Assembly (NCBI RefSeq): GCF_000145275.1
Contig: NC_014393.1
Coordinates: 3,348,001-3,412,000, forward strand
Length of the DNA: 64,000 nucleotides
Reading direction: 5' to 3'
From: Clostridium cellulovorans 743B
GTDB taxonomy: Bacteria > Bacillota > Clostridia > Clostridiales > Clostridiaceae
Under the pieces are notes generated by a model. That model was given only the letters and a program-made list of their open reading frames with translations. It was not told where the DNA came from and searched no databases. Position numbers and translations under genes: made by a program. This document shows positions 16,897-26,156 of the stretch, in pieces. Within the stretch, counting starts at the first letter, position 1; each line of letters begins with the position of its first letter.

Positions 16897-17604
16897 TTAT
16901 TTTGAAAGTGCTTCTATAAGCGGCACTAATTTCTTATTCTTATATGCAAGCATATCAATTCTTTCAATATCTACGAAAGCATCAGTTTTAACATTAGTTG
17001 TATTTGCTTTAAGATATTTTGCTAGAAGATCTGGAGAAAGATTTGCTTTTGAACCACAAGAAAGCAATGCATCTATGTAAAGAATGTTGTTATCTATCTC
17101 ATAGTCAAAGGATAAAACCATAGGTCTTATATCGACCATCTTATCCCCCTTCTTACTCTCCTTTAAAATCTCCCATTGTTGTTTTTTCAAAATTTCTTTA
17201 ACTTCTTTACCCAAAAATTCTACATCATCATATCTAAGCTTTATTTTATAACTTGCTGCTTCAACTGCCGCCATAGCCTGCGGAACTTTTTTAACGTTTG
17301 GTATTTCTTCTATCGCTAAGGCATCTAGAAATCTTATTCCCATTGGAGCTGCTTCATTTAAACGATCTATAAGCTCATCACATTCTAAAGTTTCAACTAA
17401 AACCAAATCCATATACTCTCCACTAGAATATACGCCTACTGATAATGGCTGTGCTATTGATAAAGATAAATGAGGATTAAAACCCTTTGAATACTCAGCT
17501 GGAAGTTCTGCCCTTCTAACCATTCTACCAATAGTTCTCATTATATCAAGATGAGATATGAACTTTATACTACTATCTTTACTGAACTTTATTAAATAAC
17601 GCAT
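16897..17604 (-). CDS. TIGR03936/DUF2344 radical-SAM-associated protein
   Basis: Conserved protein of unknown activity that partners a B12-binding radical-SAM enzyme. The start MRYLIKFSKDSSIKFISHLDIMRTIGR and the block PAEYSKGFNPHLSLSIAQPL are diagnostic of the family. GGAAGGAG lies 12 bases before the ATG at 17604; an in-frame TTG at 17610 has better spacing and could be the true start. The reading frame overlaps the end of the radical-SAM gene by about 26 bp, indicating coupled translation; in some bacteria the two are fused. No cysteine cluster or catalytic motif is evident. Confidence 0.9.
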   Translation of the reverse strand: MRYLIKFSKDSSIKFISHLDIMRTIGRMVRRAELPAEYSKGFNPHLSLSIAQPLSVGVYSSGEYMDLVLVETLECDELIDRLNEAAPMGIRFLDALAIEEIPNVKKVPQAMAAVEAASYKIKLRYDDVEFLGKEVKEILKKQQWEILKESKKGDKMVDIRPMVLSFDYEIDNNILYIDALLSCGSKANLSPDLLAKYLKANTTNVKTDAFVDIERIDMLAYKNKKLVPLIEALSK

Positions 17605-19447
17605 TTTCAAAGCACGCTCCTTCCATGAACTCACCTTTATTTACGCCACATCCAGTACATGAAATCCTACAATCATGGGTAAGTTCGGCTCTCTTAGCTC
17701 TTTCGTTTTCATTTTTCAAGAATGCTTTTGATACTCCAACATCAATAAAGTCCCAAGGTAATACTTCATCATACTCTCTGTTTCTTAGAGCATAAAAATC
17801 TGGATCTATATTGCATTCTTTAAAAGCTTCCATCCAAAGATCATATTTAAAATACTGAGCCCAACCATCAAGTTTGGCACCTTTTTCAAAGGCTTTTATA
17901 AGTACATCACAAACTCTTCTATCGCCTCTAGCCAATACCGCTTCCATATAACTTACGATAGTTTCATGCCAATTATAAACTATTGCCTTACTCTTAAATT
18001 CGCCTCTCAAAGCTGAAATCTTTTCTCTTACATTCTCGATATTTTCCATAGCTGTCCATTGGAATGGAGTAAATGGCTTTGGAACAAAAATAGAAGTACT
18101 TACAGTAACCTTAAGCCCCTTCTTACGTTCTTCTTTAGGAACTTTGTAATATTCTCCCACTACTTTTTCTGATACATGAGCTATTCCCTTTACATCATCA
18201 ATGTTTTCATATGGAAGACCTATCATAAAATATAATTTTATAGTAGACCAGCCAGATTTAAAGGCACTAGATACCGAATCCATTAGATTTTCTTCAGTTA
18301 CACCTTTATTTATAACATCTCTCATCCTTTGGCTTCCCGCCTCTGGAGCAAAAGTTAAGCCAGTTTTTCTTACCTTTTGTATCTCTTTAATTAAGTCTAC
18401 AGAAAAAGAATCTATTCTTAAAGAAGGTAATGATATACCTACATTCTTGCCTTTATATTTCTTTATTAAGCTTTTAACTAAATTATCTACATCAGAATAA
18501 TCACAAATACTTAATGAAGTTAATGAAATCTCATCATAACCAGTAGATTTTACAAGCTTTTCTGTAGTTTCTATAAGCTTTTCTGTAGTCTTTTCTCTTA
18601 CAGGTCTATATATAACCCCAGCTTGACAGAACCTACAACCTCTTGTACAACCTCTCATAGTTTCAAGCATAATTCTATCATGAACTATTTCTGTATAAGG
18701 AACTATCAATTTATCTGGATAATCAACATTATTATAATCACTTATAACTAGACGTTTTACTTTTGCAGGTACATCCTCATAAAGAGGTTTAAATTCTTTA
18801 ATCGTATTATCTTTATTATAAGTAACTTCATATAAACTAGGAACATAAGTTCCTTCTATATGAGAAGCTTCTCTTAAGAACTCCTTTTTGCTCTTTCCTT
18901 CAGCTTTGTACTTTTTATATAAATCTAATATTTTATTTAGATGTTCTTCACCTTCACCTAAAGAGAAAATGTCTGCTATGTCATAAAGTGGCTCTGAATT
19001 TGTAGAACAAGGACCTCCCATAAGCACTAAAGGATGGCTGTCATCTCTCTCAGAAGCTCTTAAAGGCACCTTTGCTAAATCAAGCATATTTAAAATATTT
19101 GTATAACTCATCTCATATTGAAGAGTAAAAGCTATAAAATCAAAGTTCGTTATAGGATCTTGTGTTTCTAAAGCAAATAATGGAATATTGTGCTTTCTCA
19201 TTAAAGCTTCCATGTCTACCCATGGCGCATAAACTCTCTCGCAATATGTGTCTTCTCGTTTATTTAAAACATGATAAAGGATTTTTATACCTAGATGCGA
19301 CATACCTACTTCATATAAATCTGGAAAGCAGAATGCAAATCTAATATCTACTTTATTTGTATCCTTAACCACTGAATTAAATTCTCCACCTATATATCTA
19401 GCTGGTTTTTCAACCTGAAATAGTATATCGTCGGAAATTTTATTCAT
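17579..19447 (-). CDS. TIGR03960 B12-binding-domain radical SAM protein
   Basis: Large radical-SAM enzyme (622 residues) of unknown substrate, coupled to a DUF2344 partner. An N-terminal region resembling a cobalamin-binding domain (about 1-230) precedes the radical-SAM core, whose 4Fe-4S cysteines are in RGCTRGCRFCQAGVIYRP. A C-terminal cysteine group (DCRISCTGCGVNKG) could bind another metal or cluster. AGGAGG before the ATG at 19447 sets the start; an upstream in-frame Met at 19474 lacks an RBS. Its constant link with rng and ribosomal genes suggests an RNA-related modification, but that is inference. Confidence 0.93.
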   Translation of the reverse strand: MNKISDDILFQVEKPARYIGGEFNSVVKDTNKVDIRFAFCFPDLYEVGMSHLGIKILYHVLNKREDTYCERVYAPWVDMEALMRKHNIPLFALETQDPITNFDFIAFTLQYEMSYTNILNMLDLAKVPLRASERDDSHPLVLMGGPCSTNSEPLYDIADIFSLGEGEEHLNKILDLYKKYKAEGKSKKEFLREASHIEGTYVPSLYEVTYNKDNTIKEFKPLYEDVPAKVKRLVISDYNNVDYPDKLIVPYTEIVHDRIMLETMRGCTRGCRFCQAGVIYRPVREKTTEKLIETTEKLVKSTGYDEISLTSLSICDYSDVDNLVKSLIKKYKGKNVGISLPSLRIDSFSVDLIKEIQKVRKTGLTFAPEAGSQRMRDVINKGVTEENLMDSVSSAFKSGWSTIKLYFMIGLPYENIDDVKGIAHVSEKVVGEYYKVPKEERKKGLKVTVSTSIFVPKPFTPFQWTAMENIENVREKISALRGEFKSKAIVYNWHETIVSYMEAVLARGDRRVCDVLIKAFEKGAKLDGWAQYFKYDLWMEAFKECNIDPDFYALRNREYDEVLPWDFIDVGVSKAFLKNENERAKRAELTHDCRISCTGCGVNKGEFMEGACFENALFNKVQ

Positions 19448-19608
19448 ACGTATTCCTCCTCTTAAGCTATTCAATTAATCATTTTATCACATTGAGTATA
19501 AATCCACAAATAAAATCCTATATAAGGCTTTTGGGGACATAATATAATACTATAATCCGCTATATACTGGGTTCTTTCTAGGAGTTCATTTCCTTTCCTC
19601 CACGGTCT

Positions 19609-20460
19609 TCACATATGTTCTTTTAAATTATAATATTCCTCAAGGGTTATATTTCCATATTCTTTCACTGCCTCTAAGAGTTCTTCTTCACATATATAAT
19701 CTATAAGCTTCATATCATCATCTAGCACCCAAAGAATCATATGTTTATTCTTATCAATGCGTCCCATTGCACTTAAAATCGTCTGCTTATGATGAACAGA
19801 AAGACTTCTGTTTTCCAAAAATCCCTTCTTTAAAAACTTAACTCTTTTTTTCATTAAATCCCCCATAACCACATAAGCAATAGTCTTGTACTCTGAATAA
19901 GCTGTAAATATAAAAAATATGCCCATCATCACAAAATTTAAATTAACCCTTACATTAATTACCTCGTATATAAAGATGATAAAAAAAACTGTCCCAATAA
20001 TTGCCCCCATAATAACAGAATAATAGGTTGCTTTTCTGTAAGTAAGCTTACATGAAAGGATGTCCCTAAATAGCCTACCTCCATCTAAAGGTAAAGCAGG
20101 TAAAAGGTTGAATATTGCTAAAACAAAATTCACCTCGGTAATTCTATACAGTATATCATAGTCGTAATTCTTGAATAGTACATAAAAAAGCACTGCTAAT
20201 ATAATATTTAGCACTGGTCCAGCTATAGAAATGATAATGTCCTCTTCTAAAGAAGCCTCTTCTAGCTCCTTTAAGTTTAGTCTTGTACCAAGTGGCGATA
20301 CTTCTATATCGTAACCTTTAAACCCTAACACAAAAGCAGTATAGTAGTGAGCTAACTCATGAAGAAATATAAATATTACTGTCAATAGTAGCTGTATTTT
20401 AAACCCTAAAAGTACCATAAGCAATATGTAGGGTATGAAATACTTATTTATCTTAAGCAA
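19609..20460 (-). CDS. M50 site-2-type metalloprotease (SpoIVFB-like)
   Basis: Intramembrane zinc protease of about 283 residues. HELAH at 34-38 lies in the first membrane region and supplies the zinc ligands and the catalytic Glu; NLLPALPLDGG at 118-128 supplies the third ligand, Asp126. About six hydrophobic segments are seen, followed by a soluble C-terminal tail resembling a CBS-like region. The topology and position match SpoIVFB, which activates pro-sigma-K in the mother cell during sporulation. AGGGGTGAT stands 5 bases before a TTG at 20460, which I prefer over the ATG at 20478. The upstream gene, 27 bp away, is the apparent SpoIVFA counterpart. Confidence 0.88.
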   Translation of the reverse strand: MLKINKYFIPYILLMVLLGFKIQLLLTVIFIFLHELAHYYTAFVLGFKGYDIEVSPLGTRLNLKELEEASLEEDIIISIAGPVLNIILAVLFYVLFKNYDYDILYRITEVNFVLAIFNLLPALPLDGGRLFRDILSCKLTYRKATYYSVIMGAIIGTVFFIIFIYEVINVRVNLNFVMMGIFFIFTAYSEYKTIAYVVMGDLMKKRVKFLKKGFLENRSLSVHHKQTILSAMGRIDKNKHMILWVLDDDMKLIDYICEEELLEAVKEYGNITLEEYYNLKEHM

Positions 20461-20487
20461 AGTATCACCCCTTAACATTACTATGTA

Positions 20488-21027
20488 TCATAAAAGTGAT
20501 CTTATTTCATTCTTAAAATAATTATAATTATTCGTAAAATAGGATTCTATCTCTTGCCAATTAATACTGTTATAACGACTAATAAGATTCTCATATTCTA
20601 ACTCGTGAGAAGAACAGTATTTTTGAGTATAGCTTTTTACTACATTAAATATAGGGGGTGATATATATGCAGTTCCAACATAAAAAGCCATGACAAAAAA
20701 AGTTATTCCCAGCTGAAAAATAAACCTATCTATTTTATTCTTACTTTTCTTTTCTTTTTCTCTTTTATAAATCTTTTCCGATATAGCAAGATCATTATAA
20801 GTTTCATCTTCGAAATCCTTGTCTATACAACCTCTCTCTATATATATTTTTTCACTTTCTTCATTTATATCATGTTTTGTATTTTTGCGTTTACTATCTT
20901 TATAGTTATAGTTTTCATAATCTTCTTGATTTTTTTTCTTATCATCTTCAATTTGCTTTTGCAGAGAATAATAATATTTTTCATATTCTTTTTGATAAGT
21001 ATTCATATCACTATTGTTTTCCTCCAT
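20488..21027 (-). CDS. Single-pass membrane protein, SpoIVFA-like position but no M23 domain
   Basis: Protein of 179 residues with a long charged cytoplasmic N-terminus (about 1-100, rich in Lys, Glu, Asp, Asn and Tyr), one membrane helix (about 102-122) and only some 55 extracytoplasmic residues. It sits between rodA and the M50 protease, where other clostridia carry a SpoIVFA-like M23 peptidase-domain protein. Here no HxH or HxxxD zinc pattern is present, and the protease gene begins right after its stop, so a peptidase domain has been lost or never existed. It could still tether or restrain the M50 protease. The assignment rests mainly on context; there is no clear sequence signature. Confidence 0.6.
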   Translation of the reverse strand: MEENNSDMNTYQKEYEKYYYSLQKQIEDDKKKNQEDYENYNYKDSKRKNTKHDINEESEKIYIERGCIDKDFEDETYNDLAISEKIYKREKEKKSKNKIDRFIFQLGITFFVMAFYVGTAYISPPIFNVVKSYTQKYCSSHELEYENLISRYNSINWQEIESYFTNNYNYFKNEIRSLL

Positions 21028-21195
21028 GGAAATAACTCTTAATTATTTATATGGAGAAACCTGTGATTTTATAAGTACAAAATTTCCATTTATTCAGTAA
21101 TATAAATAAAACTATTGAAACTATGTGAAATCAAACCACTCTAATTCTAGAAAAATATTTTTTATTAGAACAATTTAAGTTCATATAAAATAAAA

Positions 21196-21240
21196 AACTT
21201 TTGATGATATAGGAATTTATCTCTATAATCATCAAAAGTT
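21196..21240 (-). terminator. Terminator after rodA
   Basis: AACTTTTGATGAT (21196-21208) and ATCATCAAAAGTT (21228-21240) form a perfect 13-bp stem. On the minus strand it is followed by TTTTTTATTTTA. It lies 27 bases past the rodA stop, so rodA and the downstream SpoIVFA-like gene are separate units. Confidence 0.85.
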
Positions 21241-21266
21241 CCTTATTAGTAATTTAAATCTACGAT

Positions 21267-22379
21267 CTAAAAATTTAACTTTTTCCTTCTCATTCCAACA
21301 TTTAGAATCAATCCTAAGGATATAAAGTTTGTCAGAGTAGAACTACCACCATAACTCATAAATGGCAGTGTGATTCCTGTAATAGGCATTATTCCAACGC
21401 ACATACCTGCATTTTGGAGAATTGAAAATACCCAACCTGAGGTAAACCCTATAACCATTATATTTCCGAATATGTCTTTTGAGTTTTTGGAGACCTTGAT
21501 ACATCTATAAATAAGAATAGCATAAAGAGTAAATAAAAATGCATACCCTACCAAGCCCCATTCCTCTCCAACTACAGCACTTATAAAGTCTGTATGAGCT
21601 TCTGGAATAAATCCACCACTTATCTGAGTTCCCTTTAAAAACCCTTTGCCTAATATTCCCCCAGAACCTATACCTATCAAGGACTGCCAAAGCTGATAAC
21701 CGGACCCTAAAAGATCTGTCGTTGGATCTAATAAAGCTGTAATTCGCTTTTGTTGATAATCCTTAATTAATCCAGAATTCCAAATAATAATTATAGCTGC
21801 AAGTATAGACCCAAGCCCACCTAAAATAACTTTAATATCTAATCCAGCAATAAATACAATTCCTAAGGCAGTAAAAAATATAACCATAGTCATACCCATA
21901 TCTGGCTGAATAACAATTAATCCTGTAGGGATAATTGTCAAAAATAAAATGATAAAAAAGTTTTTAGGATTGTTTATTTCCCCTTCCATATCATTTAGCT
22001 TTCTTGCCAAAAGAATTATAATAGCAATCTTTGCAAATTCTGCTGGTTGAATTGCTCTGTTACCTATCATAATCCAAGCATTAGCACCATTAGTTTCAGC
22101 TCCTAATACTTTATTTACAATAAGCATAACTATACTCATACCATAAATAATATAAGCAAAATTTCCAATGTAATTATAATCAAAAAGAAGAATTACATAA
22201 GTTACCGCAAGCCCAACTAAGAGCCATAAAAACTGTAACTTCGCATTGTCTCCGCCTGTGGAATAAGTGGCACTATATATGTTTATACAGCTAAATAGCA
22301 TTATAACTACTGCTGTAAGAATTATTATCCAATCTAAATCTTTTAATAGCTTTTTGTCGATTTTAAAATTCTGAAGCAT
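21267..22379 (-). CDS. rodA: SEDS-family peptidoglycan polymerase RodA
   Basis: Glycosyltransferase that polymerises lipid II for side-wall growth, working with a class B PBP2 and MreB/C/D. The 370 residues form about ten membrane helices. The SEDS signatures are present: NGANAWI followed by QPAEFAKIAIII, the periplasmic loop with the DPTTDLLGSGYQLWQSLIGIGSGG stretch split across 216-240, PEAHTDFISAVVGEEWG, and the C-terminal PFMSYGGSSTL. Its neighbourhood with min and mre genes supports RodA over FtsW or SpoVE. GGGAGG precedes the ATG at 22379. Confidence 0.93.
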   Translation of the reverse strand: MLQNFKIDKKLLKDLDWIIILTAVVIMLFSCINIYSATYSTGGDNAKLQFLWLLVGLAVTYVILLFDYNYIGNFAYIIYGMSIVMLIVNKVLGAETNGANAWIMIGNRAIQPAEFAKIAIIILLARKLNDMEGEINNPKNFFIILFLTIIPTGLIVIQPDMGMTMVIFFTALGIVFIAGLDIKVILGGLGSILAAIIIIWNSGLIKDYQQKRITALLDPTTDLLGSGYQLWQSLIGIGSGGILGKGFLKGTQISGGFIPEAHTDFISAVVGEEWGLVGYAFLFTLYAILIYRCIKVSKNSKDIFGNIMVIGFTSGWVFSILQNAGMCVGIMPITGITLPFMSYGGSSTLTNFISLGLILNVGMRRKKLNF

Positions 22380-22530
22380 TGGGTTTTATACCTCCCTTTT
22401 GGATTCCCTATAAAATTATAACATAAAAAAAAACCATGTACATACATATGCCATAGTTTATACTTATTTTATATTTAATAATTAAAATTTATTACTCTTT
22501 TTATCGAACAAATAGCTCGTTTCAAAATAA

Positions 22531-22553
22531 GGACGCCTCAATTCGAGACATCC
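22531..22553 (-). terminator. Terminator after the DUF3862 lipoprotein
   Basis: On the minus strand GGATGTCTC and GAGGCGTCC pair over 9 bp, two of them G-U, around a 5-base loop. G-U pairs only work in this orientation, which supports its use by the minus-strand lipoprotein gene 12 bases upstream. Confidence 0.7.
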
Positions 22554-22564
22554 TCTTTCTTTTC

Positions 22565-23182
22565 TTATTTTAAGCCAAATTGAGATTTTGCAGTTAATTT
22601 ATCTCCAGTAAATGATAAAGTAGCGTTTGTTCCACCTTTATTTGACCAATTGTACGTAAGATTTTCAATATCCATTATTTTCATTTGAGAAGTAAGCTCA
22701 CCTTCTCCAAGTATAGCTGAAACTTGTGCATAAGTCATTCCTTCAGTTACTTGATTATATTTGTCTAAAGTAATATCTACATTATCTTTCTTTAGACCAA
22801 CTTGCATTTTACTTGTTACTACATTGTTTTGAACTGTTGCAGTAATTGAAGTTAATAATCCATCACCATCCCAAGTATAAGTAACGCTCTTTATATCACC
22901 AATTTGTGATGAAGATGCTTCTTTTCCTGGTCCAAGTAAAGCATTAACATTATCAATGCTATCTCCCATTGCTATTTTCATAAAGTTATCATATGTAACT
23001 TTACTATCAGATTTTGGAGCTTCCTCTTTCTTTTTTGAATCATCAGCAGACGCTGATGTAGATTCTGCACTTCCATTAGTAGAAGATTGTCCTCCACAGC
23101 CAGTTGTTACTCCAGCGATTAATCCAACAACAACAAGAAGTGATAACCACCATTTCTTATAAATCTTTTTAGTATTTCCCAT
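22565..23182 (-). CDS. Lipoprotein with two BLIP-like (DUF3862-type) repeats
   Basis: Exported lipoprotein of 205 residues. The lipobox VTTGC puts the lipidated cysteine at residue 29, followed by a Ser/Lys-rich linker. Two repeats of about 70 residues follow, each starting with a YDNFMKIAMGDSIDNVNALLG or YNQVTEGMTYAQVSAILG helix and ending in a TYTW or TYNW strand. This is the pattern of DUF3862 and beta-lactamase-inhibitor-like folds, which bind proteins. The ATG at 23182 has GGAGGAG. It lies between rodA and the min genes. A role in regulating a PBP or wall enzyme is tempting from fold and place but unproven. Confidence 0.85.
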   Translation of the reverse strand: MGNTKKIYKKWWLSLLVVVGLIAGVTTGCGGQSSTNGSAESTSASADDSKKKEEAPKSDSKVTYDNFMKIAMGDSIDNVNALLGPGKEASSSQIGDIKSVTYTWDGDGLLTSITATVQNNVVTSKMQVGLKKDNVDITLDKYNQVTEGMTYAQVSAILGEGELTSQMKIMDIENLTYNWSNKGGTNATLSFTGDKLTAKSQFGLK

Positions 23183-23523
23183 TAAATTCTCCTCCTTGCT
23201 TTTAAATACTTTCAAAGGATACTATAACATAATAATTTCTATATGTAAACCAAGTTACTTTTTGTTTAAATATTAATGTAAACGTTATTAATTCAAATAT
23301 ATTCAAAAGCTTTATGTGAAATTTTTAATCTATTTTTGGGATATCTGCTTAGAATTCATTGGTCCATAAGGCTTTATTGATATCTTACACCATTATAGGT
23401 TTTCTCATAAAACAAACATTCCTAAATAAATCCATTATTTCTTTAAATGCAAAAAGTTTATACTTTCTTTATATTTCAACTTCTTAAGGATACCACTTTT
23501 AGTAATCATTGTATTGATGTACC

Positions 23524-24468
23524 CTAGGATTGAGTATCTATATCTCCTATTTGAATATAATTGCTCATTTTTCTATAACTTGATAAATCTTTATCAAATT
23601 TCTTATCGTTTATTGAAACACTTACACTTCCTTCTTCACAATTTTCATCATCTACATTCATACTTAATGATTTTATTGAGAAACCAACATTATTAGAATC
23701 ATCAACTACCTCAAGTTTTAATATAACTCCTCTATTTTTATCTACTAGAAGGTTAAATTTAGTTCCTTTCAATTTTTGAGAGTAGCTATCAGTTAATTCT
23801 CCAGATATATTAAAACATTCTATATTTAAATATGTGTCCACACCATTTATATTCCACTTAGTACTATCTTCTAACAAACCAAATGTAATACTTTGATTAA
23901 ATAAAACCTCTTCTGCCATTCCCATAAAATTAGGGTCTTGCCTATAAGAATATATTTTATTACCGTCTTCAGCAATAGAGATTTTTTCTTTTAACTTTAA
24001 TTTCTTGTTCTCTTCTTCATATTCTTTAGATATAGCTGTTGTCTCTGACTCTTTATAGGTTTTATCTTTGTTTATTATATGAATACACTTTCTATCCTTG
24101 AAGATATCCTCTATACTAAAATCATTAGTCTCGTCTGCACTTCTAATGTTAGTATAACTCTTACCAGACCTGTTATCTACTACGTATTCAACAAGTAGAG
24201 CAGGCGCTCCTTTTGAATAATATTCAAAATTACCAAATGCGTATTCAAATAAATCTATGCTATTTAACATTTTGTATTGTATAGTTTCCTTTTCATCCAT
24301 TCCCGCTGGTATGCTATCTTCCAATTCTGATGATACACTATCATCAGAATCATTTAAGCTGCTTGTAACTTCCAATGTATTCGTCGTTGCAACAGCTTTT
24401 CTATATATACCGATGGCTCCAGCAATTGCAACTGAACAAATCAATAAAAACACTAACTTTCTTTTCAT
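23524..24468 (-). CDS. Exported protein of unknown function
   Basis: I do not recognise this 314-residue protein. It begins MKRKLVFLLICSVAIAGAIGIY, a signal peptide or N-terminal anchor without a lipobox. A Ser/Asp-rich linker follows, then a soluble domain of about 250 residues with alternating beta-strand patterns and Lys/Glu-rich segments; overall layout loosely recalls LolA/LppX-like lipid carriers, but I see no motif. I start at the Met at 24468 because it opens the signal peptide; an upstream ATG at 24489 lacks support. It lies between minE and the DUF3862 lipoprotein on the same strand, so this cluster carries two exported proteins of unknown role side by side. Confidence 0.75.
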   Translation of the reverse strand: MKRKLVFLLICSVAIAGAIGIYRKAVATTNTLEVTSSLNDSDDSVSSELEDSIPAGMDEKETIQYKMLNSIDLFEYAFGNFEYYSKGAPALLVEYVVDNRSGKSYTNIRSADETNDFSIEDIFKDRKCIHIINKDKTYKESETTAISKEYEEENKKLKLKEKISIAEDGNKIYSYRQDPNFMGMAEEVLFNQSITFGLLEDSTKWNINGVDTYLNIECFNISGELTDSYSQKLKGTKFNLLVDKNRGVILKLEVVDDSNNVGFSIKSLSMNVDDENCEEGSVSVSINDKKFDKDLSSYRKMSNYIQIGDIDTQS

Positions 24469-24614
24469 ATTTCGTCTCCCTCTTAACACTTATATATTAA
24501 TCTAATAGTATAAGCCCCTGTGTAATAATTTATCTGTCTTGAAGGTTCTAAGCCTATACCACACTAATATGGAATATCTTAAAACACACCTCCATAACTC
24601 CAACCAATTGATAA

Positions 24615-24752
<138 letters not shown>

Positions 24753-25003
24753 AACGGCATTAATATTTTGTTCATTTGCTTCACTTTATTTTGAAAACAA
24801 TATTTATTTGTTCACATTATGAACTCATTAAAAATAATACATTGACTTCACCTTTATGTCAATAATTTCATTATTTTAAATATATTTTTTTATATAGCAA
24901 TATTATTTTTTAATGTATTTAATTTAAACATTTCCCTATTACATTCAATATCAAACTATTTATCATTAAGACTATAATGGATAAATTCTTTAGAATGCAC
25001 AAA

Positions 25004-25041
25004 AAAACAAAGAACTAAGATTTCTCTTAACTCCTTGTTTT
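25004..25041 (-). terminator. Terminator after minE
   Basis: A 17-bp stem with a GAAA tetraloop (minus strand) and a few G-U pairs is followed by TTTTTTTGTGC. It ends the minCDE transcript 24 bases after the minE stop. Confidence 0.85.
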
Positions 25042-25065
25042 CTTTACATTTTACAAAATAATTTA

Positions 25066-25332
25066 TTAAAAGTTACGTATATTTTTTATTGGAATACTTG
25101 CAATTAAAGCTGGCGGGAAACCATCCATTTCCTCGGGCTTTGTTAACTTCACATCAGCTTCAGAATCATCTATCTCAACATATTTTGAAATAACTGCTAA
25201 AATATCATTCTTCATCATTTCAAGCATTTGTGGAGATAAATCTTGTCTATCATGTATTAAAATTAGCTTTAGTCTTTCCTTTGCAACATCTTTTGAAGAG
25301 GTTTTATTGGAAAAAAATTTTAACCAATCCAC
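25066..25332 (-). CDS. minE: Cell division topological specificity factor MinE
   Basis: Drives pole-to-pole movement of MinD so that MinC blocks the septum everywhere except mid-cell. The 88 residues show the N-terminal membrane/MinD-binding part (KDVAKERLKLILIHDRQDLSP) and the topological domain after it (EMMKNDILAVISKYVEIDDSEADVKL). Translation starts at a GTG (25332) preceded by AAGGGGGAAG. It lies 12 bp after minD. Having MinE, and no DivIVA-linked MinJ in view, is typical of clostridia. Confidence 0.96.
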   Translation of the reverse strand: MDWLKFFSNKTSSKDVAKERLKLILIHDRQDLSPQMLEMMKNDILAVISKYVEIDDSEADVKLTKPEEMDGFPPALIASIPIKNIRNF

Positions 25333-25344
25333 GTGACTTCCCCC

Positions 25345-26142
25345 TTAATTCTTTTTGAAAAATTTTTTTATTGCTGCAATAAAGCCTTTATCAGCAATGT
25401 CCATATTCATCATTGGAACTTCTAAACCAGTTATACGTTTTGCAATATTTCTAAAGGCTTTTCCTGATATACTAGCATCATCAAGTACTATAGGCTCACC
25501 TTTATTAGTTGAAATAGTTATTGATCTATCGTCTGGTACAACTCCTATCAATTTAACTGCAAGAATTTCTACAATGTCATTGATATCAAGCATATCTCCA
25601 TTCTTAGTCATCTCACTATTTAACCTATTTACTATTAATTGATGGTCTGCAATTCCTTTGGCATCGAGTTTCCCGATAACTCTATCCGCATCTCTTACAG
25701 AAGTTACCTCAGGGTTAACCACGATTAACGCTCTATCTGCTGCTACTATAGCATTTTCAAACCCTTGCTCAATACCAGCAGGGCAATCTATTAACACATA
25801 GTCAAAATCTCTTTTAAGCTCTGTAACAAGTTCTAACATTTGATTTTGAGTTATATCATCCTTGTCCCTTGTTTGTGCTGTAGGAAGTAGAAATAAATTT
25901 TCAAAACGTTTATCCTTTATAAGCGCTTGCTTTAACTTACAATTTCCCTCAATTGCATCTACCAGAGTATATACTATTCTGTTTTCAAGTCCCATTAGTA
26001 CATCCAGATTTCTTAATCCTGTATCTCCATCTACTACTACTACTCTTTTACCCATAGCTGCTAGAGCAGTTCCTATATTCGCAGTAGTAGTTGTCTTTCC
26101 TACTCCACCTTTTCCAGATGTTATTACTATTGCTTCTCCCAT
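25345..26142 (-). CDS. minD: Septum site-determining ATPase MinD
   Basis: Membrane-associated ATPase that recruits MinC and is displaced by MinE. The 265 residues start MGEAIVITSGKGGVGKTTTT with the deviant Walker A motif at 11-18, followed by VVDGDTGLRNLDV, the DYVLIDCPAG motif and VVNPEVTSVRDADR. The C-terminal FIAAIKKFFKKN is the amphipathic membrane-targeting helix. I choose the ATG at 26142, 8 bases after GGAGG; the ATG at 26157 overlaps the minC stop and has no RBS of its own. Confidence 0.97.
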   Translation of the reverse strand: MGEAIVITSGKGGVGKTTTTANIGTALAAMGKRVVVVDGDTGLRNLDVLMGLENRIVYTLVDAIEGNCKLKQALIKDKRFENLFLLPTAQTRDKDDITQNQMLELVTELKRDFDYVLIDCPAGIEQGFENAIVAADRALIVVNPEVTSVRDADRVIGKLDAKGIADHQLIVNRLNSEMTKNGDMLDINDIVEILAVKLIGVVPDDRSITISTNKGEPIVLDDASISGKAFRNIAKRITGLEVPMMNMDIADKGFIAAIKKFFKKN

Positions 26143-26156
26143 TGTCGCTGCCTCCA

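Noticed and set aside
19475..19608. Gap between the M50 protease and the radical-SAM gene
   Set aside because: Examined for a terminator or RNA motif; only AT-rich sequence without a convincing structure.
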